A DNA stretch of 34,835 nucleotides, from NCBI GenBank assembly GCA_947169975.1, contig CAMVRT010000019.1:1-34835 (forward strand). Reading direction: 5' to 3'. This document shows positions 1 through 7,509 of the stretch, piece by piece (the first letter of the stretch is position 1; the number at the start of each line of letters is the position of its first letter). The notes beneath the pieces were generated by a model. The model saw only the letters and a program-made list of their open reading frames with translations, ran no database searches and was not told where the DNA came from. The translations under genes and the position numbers were made by a program. The stretch is from an uncultured Oscillospiraceae bacterium (GTDB lineage Bacteria > Bacillota > Clostridia > Oscillospirales > Oscillospiraceae).

Positions 1-74
1 GCAGGGTTGGTATATCGGTATTACAGCGGCTTCCCAAGCCGTTAAGGCGGGTTCGACTCCCGTACCCTGCTCCA
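1..74 (+). tRNA. tRNA-Gly(CCC)
   Basis: Acceptor strands GCAGGGT (1-7) and ACCCTGC (64-70) pair perfectly, T is the discriminator, and CCA (72-74) is encoded. The anticodon stem GCGGC/GCCGT flanks loop TTCCCAA, which gives anticodon CCC (glycine, GGG codons). The T-arm is GCGGGTTCGACTCCCGT. The gene starts at the first base of the window, so its promoter is outside. Confidence 0.95.
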
Positions 75-76
75 TG

Positions 77-108
77 AAAAAGGCACTTGCGTGAGCAAGT
101 GCCTTTTT
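77..108 (+). terminator. Rho-independent terminator of tRNA-Gly
   Basis: A perfect stem, AAAAAGGCACTTGC and its complement around a GTGA loop, ends in TTTTT. It starts three bases after the tRNA CCA end. Confidence 0.9.
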
Positions 109-110
109 CA

Positions 111-290
111 ACGAAATAAATCCCTTGCGGGATTTGTGAAATGCCCTTCGGGCGTGAAGTACGCCTGCGGCGTGTGAAATGCCTGCGGGCGTGGGGGATT
201 TATTTCACTTCACATTCGGCATCGCCGAATACTTCACGTTTGCCGCGAGACAAACATTTCACATCGAGCGCAGCGAGATACTTCACTATG
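111..290. repeat. Array of small hairpins with alternating GTGAAAT/GTGAAGT linkers
   Basis: The segment is almost wholly palindromic. The left half holds short hairpins (ATCCCttgcGGGAT, GCCCttcGGGC, CGCCtgcGGCG, GCCtgcGGGC) separated by GTGAAAT, GTGAAGTA and GTGAAAT. The right half holds hairpins TCGGCatcGCCGA, GTTTGccgcgagaCAAAC and TCGagcgcaGCGA separated by the complementary linkers ATTTCAC and ACTTCAC. An outer inverted repeat, AAATAAATCCC (114-124) and GGGATTTATTT (195-205), brackets the left half. It ends at the ribosome binding site of the four-helix-bundle gene and holds no credible ORF. It could be a leader RNA, a regulatory structure, or the end of a mobile element. Confidence 0.75.
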
Positions 291-305
291 ACGGGAGGAA
301 CAACC

Positions 306-653
306 ATGGCGGAATCCAAGCTGAGAGACTTATCCGTTCAATTCGCCGTTGACACGATCAAATTCTGCGAAACGATCAAGGGACATTCCTCTCTCGTCAA
401 TCAACTGGAACGCTCCGCCTCATCGATTGGGGCAAACATTCACGAGGCAAACTACGCTCACGGAAGGGCCGATTTTGTCGCCAAGCTGCAGATCGCCTTG
501 AAGGAGTGCTTTGAAACCGAATACTGGCTTGAACTGTTTGTCAAGGCGGGGTTAGCTGACCGGGAGATCATTAAGCCGCTGTATGACCAATGCGGAACCA
601 TCCGGAGGCTGCTCGTCGCATCTGTCAAAACGGCCAAGGGGGAGCAGAAATGA
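306..653 (+). CDS. Four-helix-bundle protein (23S rRNA intervening-sequence / S23 family)
   Basis: A 115-residue, mostly helical protein. The family signature is visible: an early FAVDTIKFCETIKG-like helix, the SLVNQLERSASSIGANIHEA core, and a later FVAKLQIALKECFETEYWLEL helix. The family (PF05635, TIGR02436) is known from ORFs inside 23S rRNA intervening sequences and is structurally related to Avd, the accessory protein of diversity-generating retroelements; the function of free-standing copies is not settled. The ATG at 306 was chosen because GGGAGG lies 8 bases upstream; a longer reading from 141 would run through the hairpin array. No reverse transcriptase or template repeat is in the window. 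The gene overlaps the next by 4 bases (ATGA). It is less GC-rich than its neighbours, consistent with transfer (inference). Confidence 0.85.
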   Translation: MAESKLRDLSVQFAVDTIKFCETIKGHSSLVNQLERSASSIGANIHEANYAHGRADFVAKLQIALKECFETEYWLELFVKAGLADREIIKPLYDQCGTIRRLLVASVKTAKGEQK

Positions 654-1087
654 TCTTGCGTCTGGGAGAAAGGTCGGCATTCATACCCGGAGAGGTGTTT
701 TATTACAGATTTCGAGGCAAGATCTACGGGGCACTCAGCCTCTTTCGGCAGGGTGACTACCGCTTGATTGCTATATCCGAGGAGATACAAGCCGCCCCAC
801 AGCATATCACCGTGGAGGCCGTTCTGGACGCTCCGCTGTATACGCTGGGCTGGTTTTCAGACGCTGACATGCTTTCCGAAAACAGGATCCATCGGATCGG
901 GGTTGTCACCATCCGCGGGGATTACACCAACAGCGCCGGCCTGATTATCGGATCGGACGGAAGCATTGTTCTTAAGAACAGCGGCCAATTCGCGACCTGG
1001 CGACACGATTTCCGGGCTTTTGCCCTGCCCGGCGCAACGGTCAGAGATGCGCTGGATATGAGGCATATCCCGAATACCACCCCATAA
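650..1087 (+). CDS. Unknown 145-residue protein coupled to the four-helix-bundle gene
   Basis: I do not recognise this protein. The ATG overlaps the stop codon of the preceding gene (ATGA), with GGGGGAG upstream, so the two are very likely translationally coupled and act together. It has no signal peptide or membrane segment and looks like a mixed beta-rich soluble protein: alternating hydrophobic strands around GEVFYYRFRGKIYGAL, HRIGVVTIRGDYT and AGLIIGSDGSIVL. The C-terminal end is short and polar. It ends 25 bases before the aldo/keto reductase start, with only an AAAGGAGGC ribosome binding site between, so read-through into that gene is possible. Confidence 0.65.
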   Translation: MILRLGERSAFIPGEVFYYRFRGKIYGALSLFRQGDYRLIAISEEIQAAPQHITVEAVLDAPLYTLGWFSDADMLSENRIHRIGVVTIRGDYTNSAGLIIGSDGSIVLKNSGQFATWRHDFRAFALPGATVRDALDMRHIPNTTP

Positions 1088-1112
1088 CACACCCCCAAAA
1101 GGAGGCACCACC

Positions 1113-2291
1113 ATGCAATATCGCCACGACAAATACGGCAATCCCGTGTCCGTGCTGGGCTACGGGTGCATGCGCTTTACCCAGAAGGCCGGACGGATCG
1201 ATCTGGACAAGGCGGAAAAGGAGCTGCTTTCCGCCATTGAGGCCGGGGTCAACTACTTTGACACCGCCTATATCTACCCCGGCAGCGAGGCTGCCCTGGG
1301 CGCCATTCTGGAGCGCAACGGCCTGAGGGACAAGGTGAACATCGCCACCAAGCTGCCCCACTATCTCATCAAGTCCCGGGAGAATCTGGACAAGTACTTC
1401 AACGAGGAGCTGCGCCGCCTGCGCACCGACCACGTGGACTACTACCTCATGCACATGCTCACCGATGACAAGACCTGGGAGCGGCTGAAGGCGCTGGGCA
1501 TCGAGGCGTGGCTGGCGGAGAAGAAGGCCTCCGGCGCCATCCGGCAGGTGGGCTTTTCCTACCACGGCAACTCCGATGTGTTCTGCCGTCTGGTGGACGC
1601 CTGGGACTGGGACTTCTGCCAGATCCAGTACAACTATCTGGACGAGCACAGCCAGGCCGGGCGCACCGGCCTCCAATACGCCGCATCCAAGGGGCTGATG
1701 GTGGTCATCATGGAGCCTCTCCGTGGCGGACGGCTGGTGAACAACCTGCCGCCGGAGGCCAAAAAGCTGTTTGCCGCCCATCCCAGCCGCCGCAGCGCCG
1801 CCGAGTGGGGCCTTCGCTGGCTGTGGGATCAGAGCGAGGTCACCTGCGTCCTCAGCGGCATGAACTCCCTGGAGATGGTGGCGGAGAACGTGCGCATCGC
1901 CGACGCCGCCCGCGCCGGTGAGTTCACCGAGGAAGACCGCGCCCTGCTGGAGAAGGTGGTGGCCGCCATCAACGCCAAAATGAAGGTGGGCTGCACCGGC
2001 TGCCGCTACTGCATGCCCTGCCCTCGCGGGGTGGACATCCCCGGCACCTTTGCCGCCTATAACCGCAGCGTCTCCGACGGAAAGCTCCGGGGCATGACGG
2101 ACTACATCATGTGCACTGCCCTGCGCAAGGAGTCCGCCGAGGCCTCCCGCTGCGTGGGCTGCGGCAAGTGCGAGCAGCACTGCCCCCAGCACATCCCCAT
2201 CCGGCAGGAGCTGAAGAACGCCCGCAAGGCGCTGGAAGGCCCGCTTTACCAGGTGGGCAAGCGGGTGGTCAAGCTGGTCATGAAGTATTGA
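1113..2291 (+). CDS. Aldo/keto reductase with C-terminal [4Fe-4S] motifs
   Basis: A 392-residue cytoplasmic protein. The N-terminal aldo/keto reductase barrel carries the catalytic tetrad D50, Y55, K80 and H114 (FDTAYIY, IATK, YLMH). The C-terminal part has two cysteine clusters: C294, C297, C300, C303 followed by proline, and the ferredoxin-like C347, C350, C353, C357 followed by proline. This matches the large clostridial subfamily of aldo/keto reductases carrying a 4Fe-4S ferredoxin domain, presumed oxidoreductases of unknown substrate. AAAGGAGGC precedes the ATG. It is followed by a long hairpin at about 2318-2360. The general family is certain; the substrate cannot be inferred. Confidence 0.92.
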   Translation: MQYRHDKYGNPVSVLGYGCMRFTQKAGRIDLDKAEKELLSAIEAGVNYFDTAYIYPGSEAALGAILERNGLRDKVNIATKLPHYLIKSRENLDKYFNEELRRLRTDHVDYYLMHMLTDDKTWERLKALGIEAWLAEKKASGAIRQVGFSYHGNSDVFCRLVDAWDWDFCQIQYNYLDEHSQAGRTGLQYAASKGLMVVIMEPLRGGRLVNNLPPEAKKLFAAHPSRRSAAEWGLRWLWDQSEVTCVLSGMNSLEMVAENVRIADAARAGEFTEEDRALLEKVVAAINAKMKVGCTGCRYCMPCPRGVDIPGTFAAYNRSVSDGKLRGMTDYIMCTALRKESAEASRCVGCGKCEQHCPQHIPIRQELKNARKALEGPLYQVGKRVVKLVMKY

Positions 2292-2317
2292 GGTGACGGA
2301 CTCCGCAAATGTCCCCA

Positions 2318-2363
2318 ACAGCAACACAGCCCCGGTCGAAGCTTTCGACCGGGGCTGTGCTGT
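2318..2363 (+). terminator. Long hairpin after the aldo/keto reductase, probable terminator
   Basis: ACAGCCCCGGTCGAA (2326-2340) pairs perfectly with TTCGACCGGGGCTGT (2344-2358) around GCT, and AACAGCA/GCTGTT extends it imperfectly. There is no long T tract, so termination is inferred from strength and position. Confidence 0.55.
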
Positions 2364-2376
2364 TAACAGGGTATTG

Positions 2377-2530
2377 CGGATTGCTGCATCGGGAAAGGCC
2401 CTCCTCGCAATGGCGGGAAACGGGACGCTTGCGCTATTGTCATTCCGAGGGCTGCAAGCCTGTGGGAATCCGTCCTTTTGAACGAGAATTACGGATTGCC
2501 GCGGCCAGAGTGCGAATCGGCCACGCAACG
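2377..2530. repeat. Three degenerate REP-like palindromes in a gene-free spacer
   Basis: The spacer 2292-2589 has no credible ORF. It holds three palindromic units: 2377-2413 (CGGATTGC...CGCAATGG), 2441-2472 (ATTCCgagGGCTtgcaAGCCtgtGGGAAT) and 2492-2530 (CGGATTGCcgcGGCC...GGCCacGCAA). Units 1 and 3 share the CGGATTGC start. They look like decayed copies of a dispersed palindromic repeat. Confidence 0.5.
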
Positions 2531-2539
2531 AAAGGCAAA

Positions 2540-2563
2540 GGGGAGGGGACAGAGCCCCTCCCC
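2540..2563 (-). terminator. Probable terminator of the LRR gene
   Basis: GGGGAGGGG pairs with CCCCTCCCC around ACAGAG. On the minus strand it is followed by TTTGCCTTT, downstream of the LRR stop codon at 2590. Confidence 0.5.
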
Positions 2564-2589
2564 TACACAGGAAAACGGATTTGGAAAGC

Positions 2590-5046
2590 TTACTTCACCG
2601 TCAGGGTGGCGGCGGAGGAGATCAGCTTCGTGCCGTTGGCGTCTACGATGACGCAGCGGTACTGATAGCCGTTCATGCTGGCCGAGGGCGTGACCGTCAG
2701 CGTGGCGGTGTCGTGGCCCGTGGCGCCGGAGTTCTTCCAGCTGCCGGTGCTGCTGGTGCGGTACTGCCAGCGGTAGGTCAGGCCTGCACCGGTGGCCTGC
2801 ACCGTGAACTTCACCGCCGTCCCCGCGGTGGTGCTCTTGTTGGACGGCTGGGACGTGATCTTGGGCTTCACGATCAGCTTCGCCGTGGCGGAGATGGTCT
2901 TGTTGCCGTTCTTGTCCGTCACCACGCAGCGGTACTGCTGGCCGTTCCGGGCGGCGGTGATGCCCACGGACAGCGTGGCGGTGTCATGTCCGGTGAGGCC
3001 GGAGTTCTTCCATGTGCTGCCGGTGTAATACTGCCAGCGATAGGTCAGGCCGTCTCCGCTGGCCTCCACCGTGAACTTGGCGGTGCCGCCCACGTAGCCG
3101 GTCTGGTCTTCGGGCTGGGTGAAGATCCTGGGCTTCACCGTCAGCGTGGCGGCAGAGGAGGTAACGGAGCCCGCCGCGTTGCTGACGACGCAGCGATACT
3201 GGTAGCCGTTGCGGTAGGGCATGGCCTCCACCGCCAGGCTGGCGGTGTCGCTTCCGGCGACGCCGCTCTTTTTCCACGTTCCCGTGGCGGACGTGCGGTA
3301 ATACCACTGATACGACAATCCCGTGCCGGTGGCGGTCACATTGAAGTGCGTCAGCACGTACGCCTCCGTGGTTCGGCTCTTGGGCTGGGTGGTGATGGTG
3401 GGCTTGGCCGCAGCGGTCACCGTCAGCGTGGCGGCATTGGAGATGGCTTTGCCCTTCTCGTTCTCCACCACGCAGCGGTACTGGTAGCCGTTGCGGGAGG
3501 TGGCGGCGGAGATGGTCAGGGTACGGGTATTGCAGCCCGTGGCGCCGGAGTTCTTCCAGCTGCCGGTGCTGCTGGTGCGGTACTGCCAGCGGTAGGTCAG
3601 ATTTCCGCCGGTGGCGGCCACCGTGAACTGTACGCTCTCACCCGCCACGGCGCTCTTGTCGGCAGGCTGGGTTTTGATGGCGGGCTTGACGATCTCGGTC
3701 ACGACCTCGGTGGTCTGGTCTATACTCAAATAGCCCTGAACCTCCAGAGAATAATAGTACCAATATTTTACGCCGCTCCAGCTGGTCTGTGCCTGGTGCG
3801 CACCGTGGAAGGCGCTGATCAGATTCGGACAGTTACGGATATCCAGCTCCGCCAGCTGGTTGCCATAGCAATTCAACTGCACAATCGCCGAATTCTTGCT
3901 TACATCCAGCGCGGTCAGTTGGTTGTCGTTGCAGCTAAAATACGCCAACGCCGTATTCTTGCTGACGTCAATGGCTGTCAGCTGGTTGCTGTAGCATTGC
4001 AGATCCGTCAGCGCCGTGTTCTTGCTCACGTTCAGTGATGTCAGCTGGTTGCTGCCGCATTGCAGATTCGTCAGCGCCGTGTTCTTGCTCACGTTCAGTG
4101 ATGTCAGCTGGTTCTTATAGCAGGACAGCACATGAAGCGCCGTGTTCTTGCTCACGTCCAGGGCAGCCAGCTGGTTGCTGTAGCACACCAGCTTTTTCAA
4201 CTCTGCAGCACCAGCCACGTTCAGCGTCTTTAGCTGGTTGCTGTAGCAATACAGCTCCTCCAGCGCGGTGTTTTTGCTCACGTCCAGAGATGTCAGCTGA
4301 TTCTTATAGCAGGACAGCAGATGAAGCGCCGTATTCTTGCTCACGTCCAGCGACGTCAGCTGGTTGTTATAGCAGTAGAGGTAATAGAGCTCCGGGTTAT
4401 TGCTGACGTCCAGACTTGTCAGTTTGTTATCTCTGCACGACAGATAGGACAGCGCCGTATTCTTACTCACATCCAGCGCCGTCAGCTGGTTGCCCGCGCA
4501 CTGCAGCTCAAAGAGCGCGGTGTTTTTGCTCACATCAATGGCTGCCAGCTGATTGCCGCTGAAGGTCAGCGTGTCCAGCTTTGTATTTTTGCTGACGTCC
4601 AGCGACGTCAGCTGGTTGTTGTCGCAGTACAGCGTGTCCAGCTTCGTATTTTTGCTCACATCCAACGCCGTTAAGCTGTTGTTGGCGCAGTTGATGTGGG
4701 TCAGGGCCGTGTTCTTGCTCACGTCCAGCGCTGTCAAGCTGTTTTTGTAGCAGTACAGGAGCTTCAGTGCCGTGAAATACTCCACGCCCTTCAGCGAAGT
4801 GATGCCTCTCTGTCCCACGTCGAGCTCCGTCACTGCGGCGATTTCCGACGTGCTGAGCTTGCCGTCGCCGTTGCTGTCGATGTTGTTGGACACGTAGCTG
4901 CGGAAGTTCTCGTCCGGGAAGTTGGTGGCGTTGATGGTCACGTCGCCGGCGGCCTCTGCCGTGGGAATCACACCCGGCGCCAGCATGGTCAGCACCATGG
5001 CCAGCGCGAGGATCAGCGCGGTCAGTATGTTTGTGTATTTTCGCAT
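2590..5046 (-). CDS. Secreted leucine-rich repeat protein with four Ig-like domains
   Basis: An 818-residue protein. Residues 1-33 form a signal peptide (basic MRKY start, long hydrophobic stretch, then AEA). An EF-hand-like motif (DSNGDGKLSTSE) follows. Fifteen consecutive 21-residue leucine-rich repeats of the pattern L..L.CY.NQLTSLDVSKNTA come next. The rest is four Ig-like domains of about 85 residues, each with a QP near the start, a (Y/W)RWQY-type core and NGYQYRCVV at the end. There is no LPXTG, membrane tail or S-layer domain, so attachment to the cell is unclear. The start at 5046 has AAGGAGG upstream. Such proteins are usually surface adhesins or recognition proteins; no ligand can be named. 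The 63-base DNA period of the repeats invites copy-number change. Expression may be linked to the divergent XRE gene. Confidence 0.88.
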   Translation of the reverse strand: MRKYTNILTALILALAMVLTMLAPGVIPTAEAAGDVTINATNFPDENFRSYVSNNIDSNGDGKLSTSEIAAVTELDVGQRGITSLKGVEYFTALKLLYCYKNSLTALDVSKNTALTHINCANNSLTALDVSKNTKLDTLYCDNNQLTSLDVSKNTKLDTLTFSGNQLAAIDVSKNTALFELQCAGNQLTALDVSKNTALSYLSCRDNKLTSLDVSNNPELYYLYCYNNQLTSLDVSKNTALHLLSCYKNQLTSLDVSKNTALEELYCYSNQLKTLNVAGAAELKKLVCYSNQLAALDVSKNTALHVLSCYKNQLTSLNVSKNTALTNLQCGSNQLTSLNVSKNTALTDLQCYSNQLTAIDVSKNTALAYFSCNDNQLTALDVSKNSAIVQLNCYGNQLAELDIRNCPNLISAFHGAHQAQTSWSGVKYWYYYSLEVQGYLSIDQTTEVVTEIVKPAIKTQPADKSAVAGESVQFTVAATGGNLTYRWQYRTSSTGSWKNSGATGCNTRTLTISAATSRNGYQYRCVVENEKGKAISNAATLTVTAAAKPTITTQPKSRTTEAYVLTHFNVTATGTGLSYQWYYRTSATGTWKKSGVAGSDTASLAVEAMPYRNGYQYRCVVSNAAGSVTSSAATLTVKPRIFTQPEDQTGYVGGTAKFTVEASGDGLTYRWQYYTGSTWKNSGLTGHDTATLSVGITAARNGQQYRCVVTDKNGNKTISATAKLIVKPKITSQPSNKSTTAGTAVKFTVQATGAGLTYRWQYRTSSTGSWKNSGATGHDTATLTVTPSASMNGYQYRCVIVDANGTKLISSAATLTVK

Positions 5047-5070
5047 ACAATCAGCCTCCTTGCACATATT

Positions 5071-5089
5071 TAAGATTTTATAAATCTTA
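5071..5089. promoter_or_regulatory. Perfect inverted repeat in the LRR-gene leader, candidate operator
   Basis: TAAGATTT-TAT-AAATCTTA lies between the LRR promoter -10 and its ribosome binding site, next to a divergent XRE-family gene. Operator function is inferred. Confidence 0.4.
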
Positions 5090-5097
5090 TTTATTAC

Positions 5098-5126
5098 ATT
5101 TTAGGATGTATATTATCGCCTGTCAA
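5098..5126 (-). promoter_or_regulatory. Sigma-A-type promoter of the LRR gene
   Basis: On the minus strand TTGACA (5126-5121), a 17-base spacer, and TAAAAT (5103-5098). Confidence 0.75.
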
Positions 5127-5171
5127 GAAAAATATGATAGCAGATATCGCAAATTATAGCATATCACAACA

Positions 5172-5177
5172 TATAAT
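5172..5177 (+). promoter_or_regulatory. -10 element of the XRE gene
   Basis: A perfect TATAAT lies 18 bases before the chosen ATG at 5195. No good -35 is visible. A transcript from here would start near 5184, which argues against the GTG at 5180 as the start codon. Confidence 0.5.
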
Positions 5178-5194
5178 ATGTGGCGGTGATGCAT

Positions 5195-5509
5195 ATGAAC
5201 GAACAGTTTTTCTCCGACCGGCTGGCGGAGCTGCGCATACAGAAGAACGTCTCCGCCCGCGAGATGAGCCTGGCCATCGGGCAGAATCCCAGCTATATCA
5301 ACCGAATCGAAAACGGGCTGACCTACCCCTCCATGCAGGTGTTCTTTTATATTTGTGAATACCTGGGGGTGACGCCGGCGGAGTTTTTCGACGGAGGAAA
5401 CAGCGCGCCGGTCCTGCGGCGGGAGCTGCACGGCGCCGTGGATCGGCTCAACGAGGCGCAGGCCCGGCTGGTGATGGCCCTGATCGACGGACTGACGGAT
5501 AAAAAGTAG
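5195..5509 (+). CDS. Small XRE-family helix-turn-helix regulator
   Basis: A 104-residue DNA-binding protein. The Cro/C1 helix-turn-helix fills residues 6-60: VSAREMSLAIGQNPSYINRI is the helix-turn-helix core, followed by TYPSMQVFFYICEYLGVTP. The short C-terminal helix (LRRELHGAVDRLNEAQARLVMALIDGL) probably dimerises. The ATG at 5195 was chosen because GGCGGTGAT fits the anti-Shine-Dalgarno sequence well; ATG 5189 and GTG 5180 are alternatives. It is divergent from the LRR gene, 148 bases apart, with an inverted repeat between, so it may control that gene or itself (inference). Confidence 0.88.
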   Translation: MNEQFFSDRLAELRIQKNVSAREMSLAIGQNPSYINRIENGLTYPSMQVFFYICEYLGVTPAEFFDGGNSAPVLRRELHGAVDRLNEAQARLVMALIDGLTDKK

Positions 5510-5549
5510 AGGAAGCGAACCGAGGGATTTCGGATCGCTTCCTCTTTCC
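5510..5549. terminator. Bidirectional terminator between XRE and VanZ genes
   Basis: AGGAAGCGA (5510-5518) pairs with TCGCTTCCT (5535-5543), with inner CCGA/TCGG. T-rich tails exist on both sides, and the flanking genes converge here. Confidence 0.75.
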
Positions 5550-5565
5550 TATGTTCGGGAACGTG

Positions 5566-6066
5566 TTATTTGTTCTTGCGCGTCAGCAGGCGGCGGCAGA
5601 GCAGGAAAAACAGCACGCCCAGGATCACGCCGACGGCGTCGACGCCGACGTCGTAGAGCCGCGCCGCCCGGCCGGGGACAAGGAGCTGGTGCAGCTCGTC
5701 GGTAATGGCATAGACCGCGCCGATGGAGAGGGCCCACAGCCAGGGGCGGCGGATGGAGCGGTATCTGCCCAGCGCGGCCAGGTGGAGGCGCAGGGCAAAG
5801 CCCAGCGCGGCGAACTCGAGGACATGGGCCGTCTTGCGGACAAGAACCGTCACCGTCCGCCGGATCAGCCGCTGCCGCTCGCCGGGCAGGGACTGGAAAT
5901 CAGGCAGGAAAAACCGGAGCAGTTTCGTGACGAAGCCGCCGCTGGTGCCGCTGGACTGCCTGGCGGGCATGGCGGAGAAGTAGAAGATCACGCCCATGAT
6001 CACCAGCACCAGCAGCAGACTCAGCCATATGCGTGGGTCGGTCCACCCCCGTTTTTTCCCTTCCAT
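5566..6066 (-). CDS. VanZ family membrane protein
   Basis: A 166-residue integral membrane protein with about four hydrophobic segments. VanZ-family features are visible: a first membrane helix ending in FYFSAMPA, then RKTAHVLEFAALGF, then AVYAITDELHQLLVPGRAARLYDVGVDAVG, then a last helix. VanZ was first described with teicoplanin resistance, but most homologues have no proven role. The ATG at 6066 was chosen because GAGGAGT precedes it at good spacing; the ATG at 6081 is 5 codons longer. It begins 21 bases after the YibE/F gene ends and is surely co-transcribed with it. Confidence 0.88.
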   Translation of the reverse strand: MEGKKRGWTDPRIWLSLLLVLVIMGVIFYFSAMPARQSSGTSGGFVTKLLRFFLPDFQSLPGERQRLIRRTVTVLVRKTAHVLEFAALGFALRLHLAALGRYRSIRRPWLWALSIGAVYAITDELHQLLVPGRAARLYDVGVDAVGVILGVLFFLLCRRLLTRKNK

Positions 6067-6087
6067 GACGTTACTCCTCATGCTGTC

Positions 6088-7314
6088 TCAGGCGGCTTGC
6101 GTCCTTTTCCGGGCGATCAGCGCAGCGCTGATGAAGGCGGTCAGCGGGATGGCCAGGATCATGCCGGCGCTGCTGGCGATGCCGCTGATGACCTCGATGG
6201 ACATGTAGGGGGAGCTGAACAGGACGTATTTGTCCGGGCTCAGGGAGTAGAGGTACAGGATCAGAGAGAAGCCGCTGCCCAGGAAGGCCAGGATCAGGGT
6301 GTTGGTCATGGTGCCCACCATGTCACGGCCGATGTTCATGCCGGAGCGGAACAGCTCCCGCAGCCCCAACTCGGGGTTGGCGTCATGGACCTCCTCCAGC
6401 GCCGACGAGATGCTCATAGCCACGTCCATCACGGCGCCGAGGGCGCTGATGACCAGGCCGCCCACCAGCAGTCCCCGCAATCCCAGCGGCGTGCCGGACT
6501 GGCGCAGCTGCAGCAGGGGCTCCATGTGGTCAAAGCGCAGGCCGTCGATCCGGGCAAAGTGCTGGGCCAGCAGGCCGAAGCCCAGGGCGAGGGCGGTGCC
6601 GGCCACGGTGCCCAGCATGGCGCACACGCTCTTGCGGTGCAGTCCGCCCAGAATGGTGAAGCTGACCACGGCGATGAACACGCACACGGCGAACACCGTG
6701 GGCAGCGTGGGTGCGCCGCGCATCAGCGCCGGCAGCAGCACCAGGAAAAGGCAGGCCACGGTAAGGGCCAGGGCCACCAGAGATTTGAGGCCCGTCTTCC
6801 GTCCCACCAGGAGCGTCACCAGGAAGAACACCGCCACCACGGCGATCAGTATGGGGATGCGGTTGTACTCGTAAATGTTGACGCGGACCTCTCCGCCGGC
6901 GGAGTAGGTGTCCACCTGCAGGATCACGCTGTCGCCCTCCCGGAGCGGCACGCTGTAGAGCGGATTGACCGGGTAGTTCTTGACCAGATACACCTTCCCG
7001 GCATATTGGCCGGTTTCCACCTTCACGTTGAGCCACTGCTCGCCCCGCCACGCGCCGTCGGAGGCGGGATCCTGCACCAGCTTGCCCACGGGCAGCACCT
7101 CGTCGACCACGCCCTTTTCGTATTCCACGTAGTCCGCCCTGGGCAGAGCCTGCTTTGCCTCCGGCCGCAGCCGGAGGCAGGCGGCAGCGAACAGCACAGC
7201 GGCCACAGCCAGCACAAGGAGCCCCCATTTTTCCCGCTTCAGCCAGACGATGAAGCGGCCGGAGCTGCCGGCTGCTTTTTGCGGCTGCTTTTGCTTTTGC
7301 GTTTGCTTCTTCAT
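6088..7314 (-). CDS. YibE/F-like multipass membrane protein
   Basis: A 408-residue protein. It has a Lys/Gln-rich cytoplasmic start, one membrane helix near residues 32-48, an extracytoplasmic beta-rich region to about 150, then seven or eight membrane helices. The conserved family stretch GLVISALGAVMDVAMSISSA followed by NIGRDMVGTMTNTLILAFLG is present. The YibE/F family is widespread in Bacillota and its role is unproven (possibly transport). The chosen ATG at 7314 is preceded by GGAGG; an upstream extension to 7362 would overlap the promoter. It is the first gene of a two-gene operon with VanZ. Confidence 0.88.
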   Translation of the reverse strand: MKKQTQKQKQPQKAAGSSGRFIVWLKREKWGLLVLAVAAVLFAAACLRLRPEAKQALPRADYVEYEKGVVDEVLPVGKLVQDPASDGAWRGEQWLNVKVETGQYAGKVYLVKNYPVNPLYSVPLREGDSVILQVDTYSAGGEVRVNIYEYNRIPILIAVVAVFFLVTLLVGRKTGLKSLVALALTVACLFLVLLPALMRGAPTLPTVFAVCVFIAVVSFTILGGLHRKSVCAMLGTVAGTALALGFGLLAQHFARIDGLRFDHMEPLLQLRQSGTPLGLRGLLVGGLVISALGAVMDVAMSISSALEEVHDANPELGLRELFRSGMNIGRDMVGTMTNTLILAFLGSGFSLILYLYSLSPDKYVLFSSPYMSIEVISGIASSAGMILAIPLTAFISAALIARKRTQAA

Positions 7315-7352
7315 AGCTGCCTCCTCCCGACAAATGACAATATCACACATCA

Positions 7353-7381
7353 AGCATAACAAGTTTGCTTCACGGTGTCAA
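7353..7381 (-). promoter_or_regulatory. Promoter of the YibE/F-VanZ operon
   Basis: On the minus strand TTGACA (7381-7376), a 17-base spacer, and TATGCT (7358-7353), 39 bases before the start codon. Confidence 0.75.
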
Positions 7382-7438
7382 TCCGTGAAAAAAAGACGGT
7401 AAAAGCGGGAAAAAAAGATGGATTTTGAGAGGAAATGC

Positions 7439-7447
7439 TGATATAAT
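7439..7447 (+). promoter_or_regulatory. Extended -10 promoter of the giant PHP gene
   Basis: TGATATAAT is a perfect extended -10. No convincing -35 is visible. The leader of about 55 bases ends in AAAGGAGG before the ATG at 7510. Confidence 0.6.
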
Positions 7448-7509
7448 AAATTGCTTTATTAAAAAACGCCGCGCATTGCGGCAACAGTTATTTCAAAGGA
7501 GGACGACAG

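Noticed and set aside
111-290. CRISPR array
   Set aside because: Repeats are only 7-8 bases, alternate in sequence and invert midway, and the intervals are hairpins rather than unique spacers; no cas genes.
306-1087. Diversity-generating retroelement
   Set aside because: The four-helix-bundle protein resembles Avd, but there is no reverse transcriptase, template repeat or variable repeat in the window.
1041-2528. A 495-codon minus-strand open frame
   Set aside because: It is antisense to the aldo/keto reductase, whose catalytic and cysteine motifs are clear.
3830-4790. CRISPR or minisatellite from the 63-base period
   Set aside because: The period encodes the 21-residue LRR unit in a continuous frame of a secreted protein.
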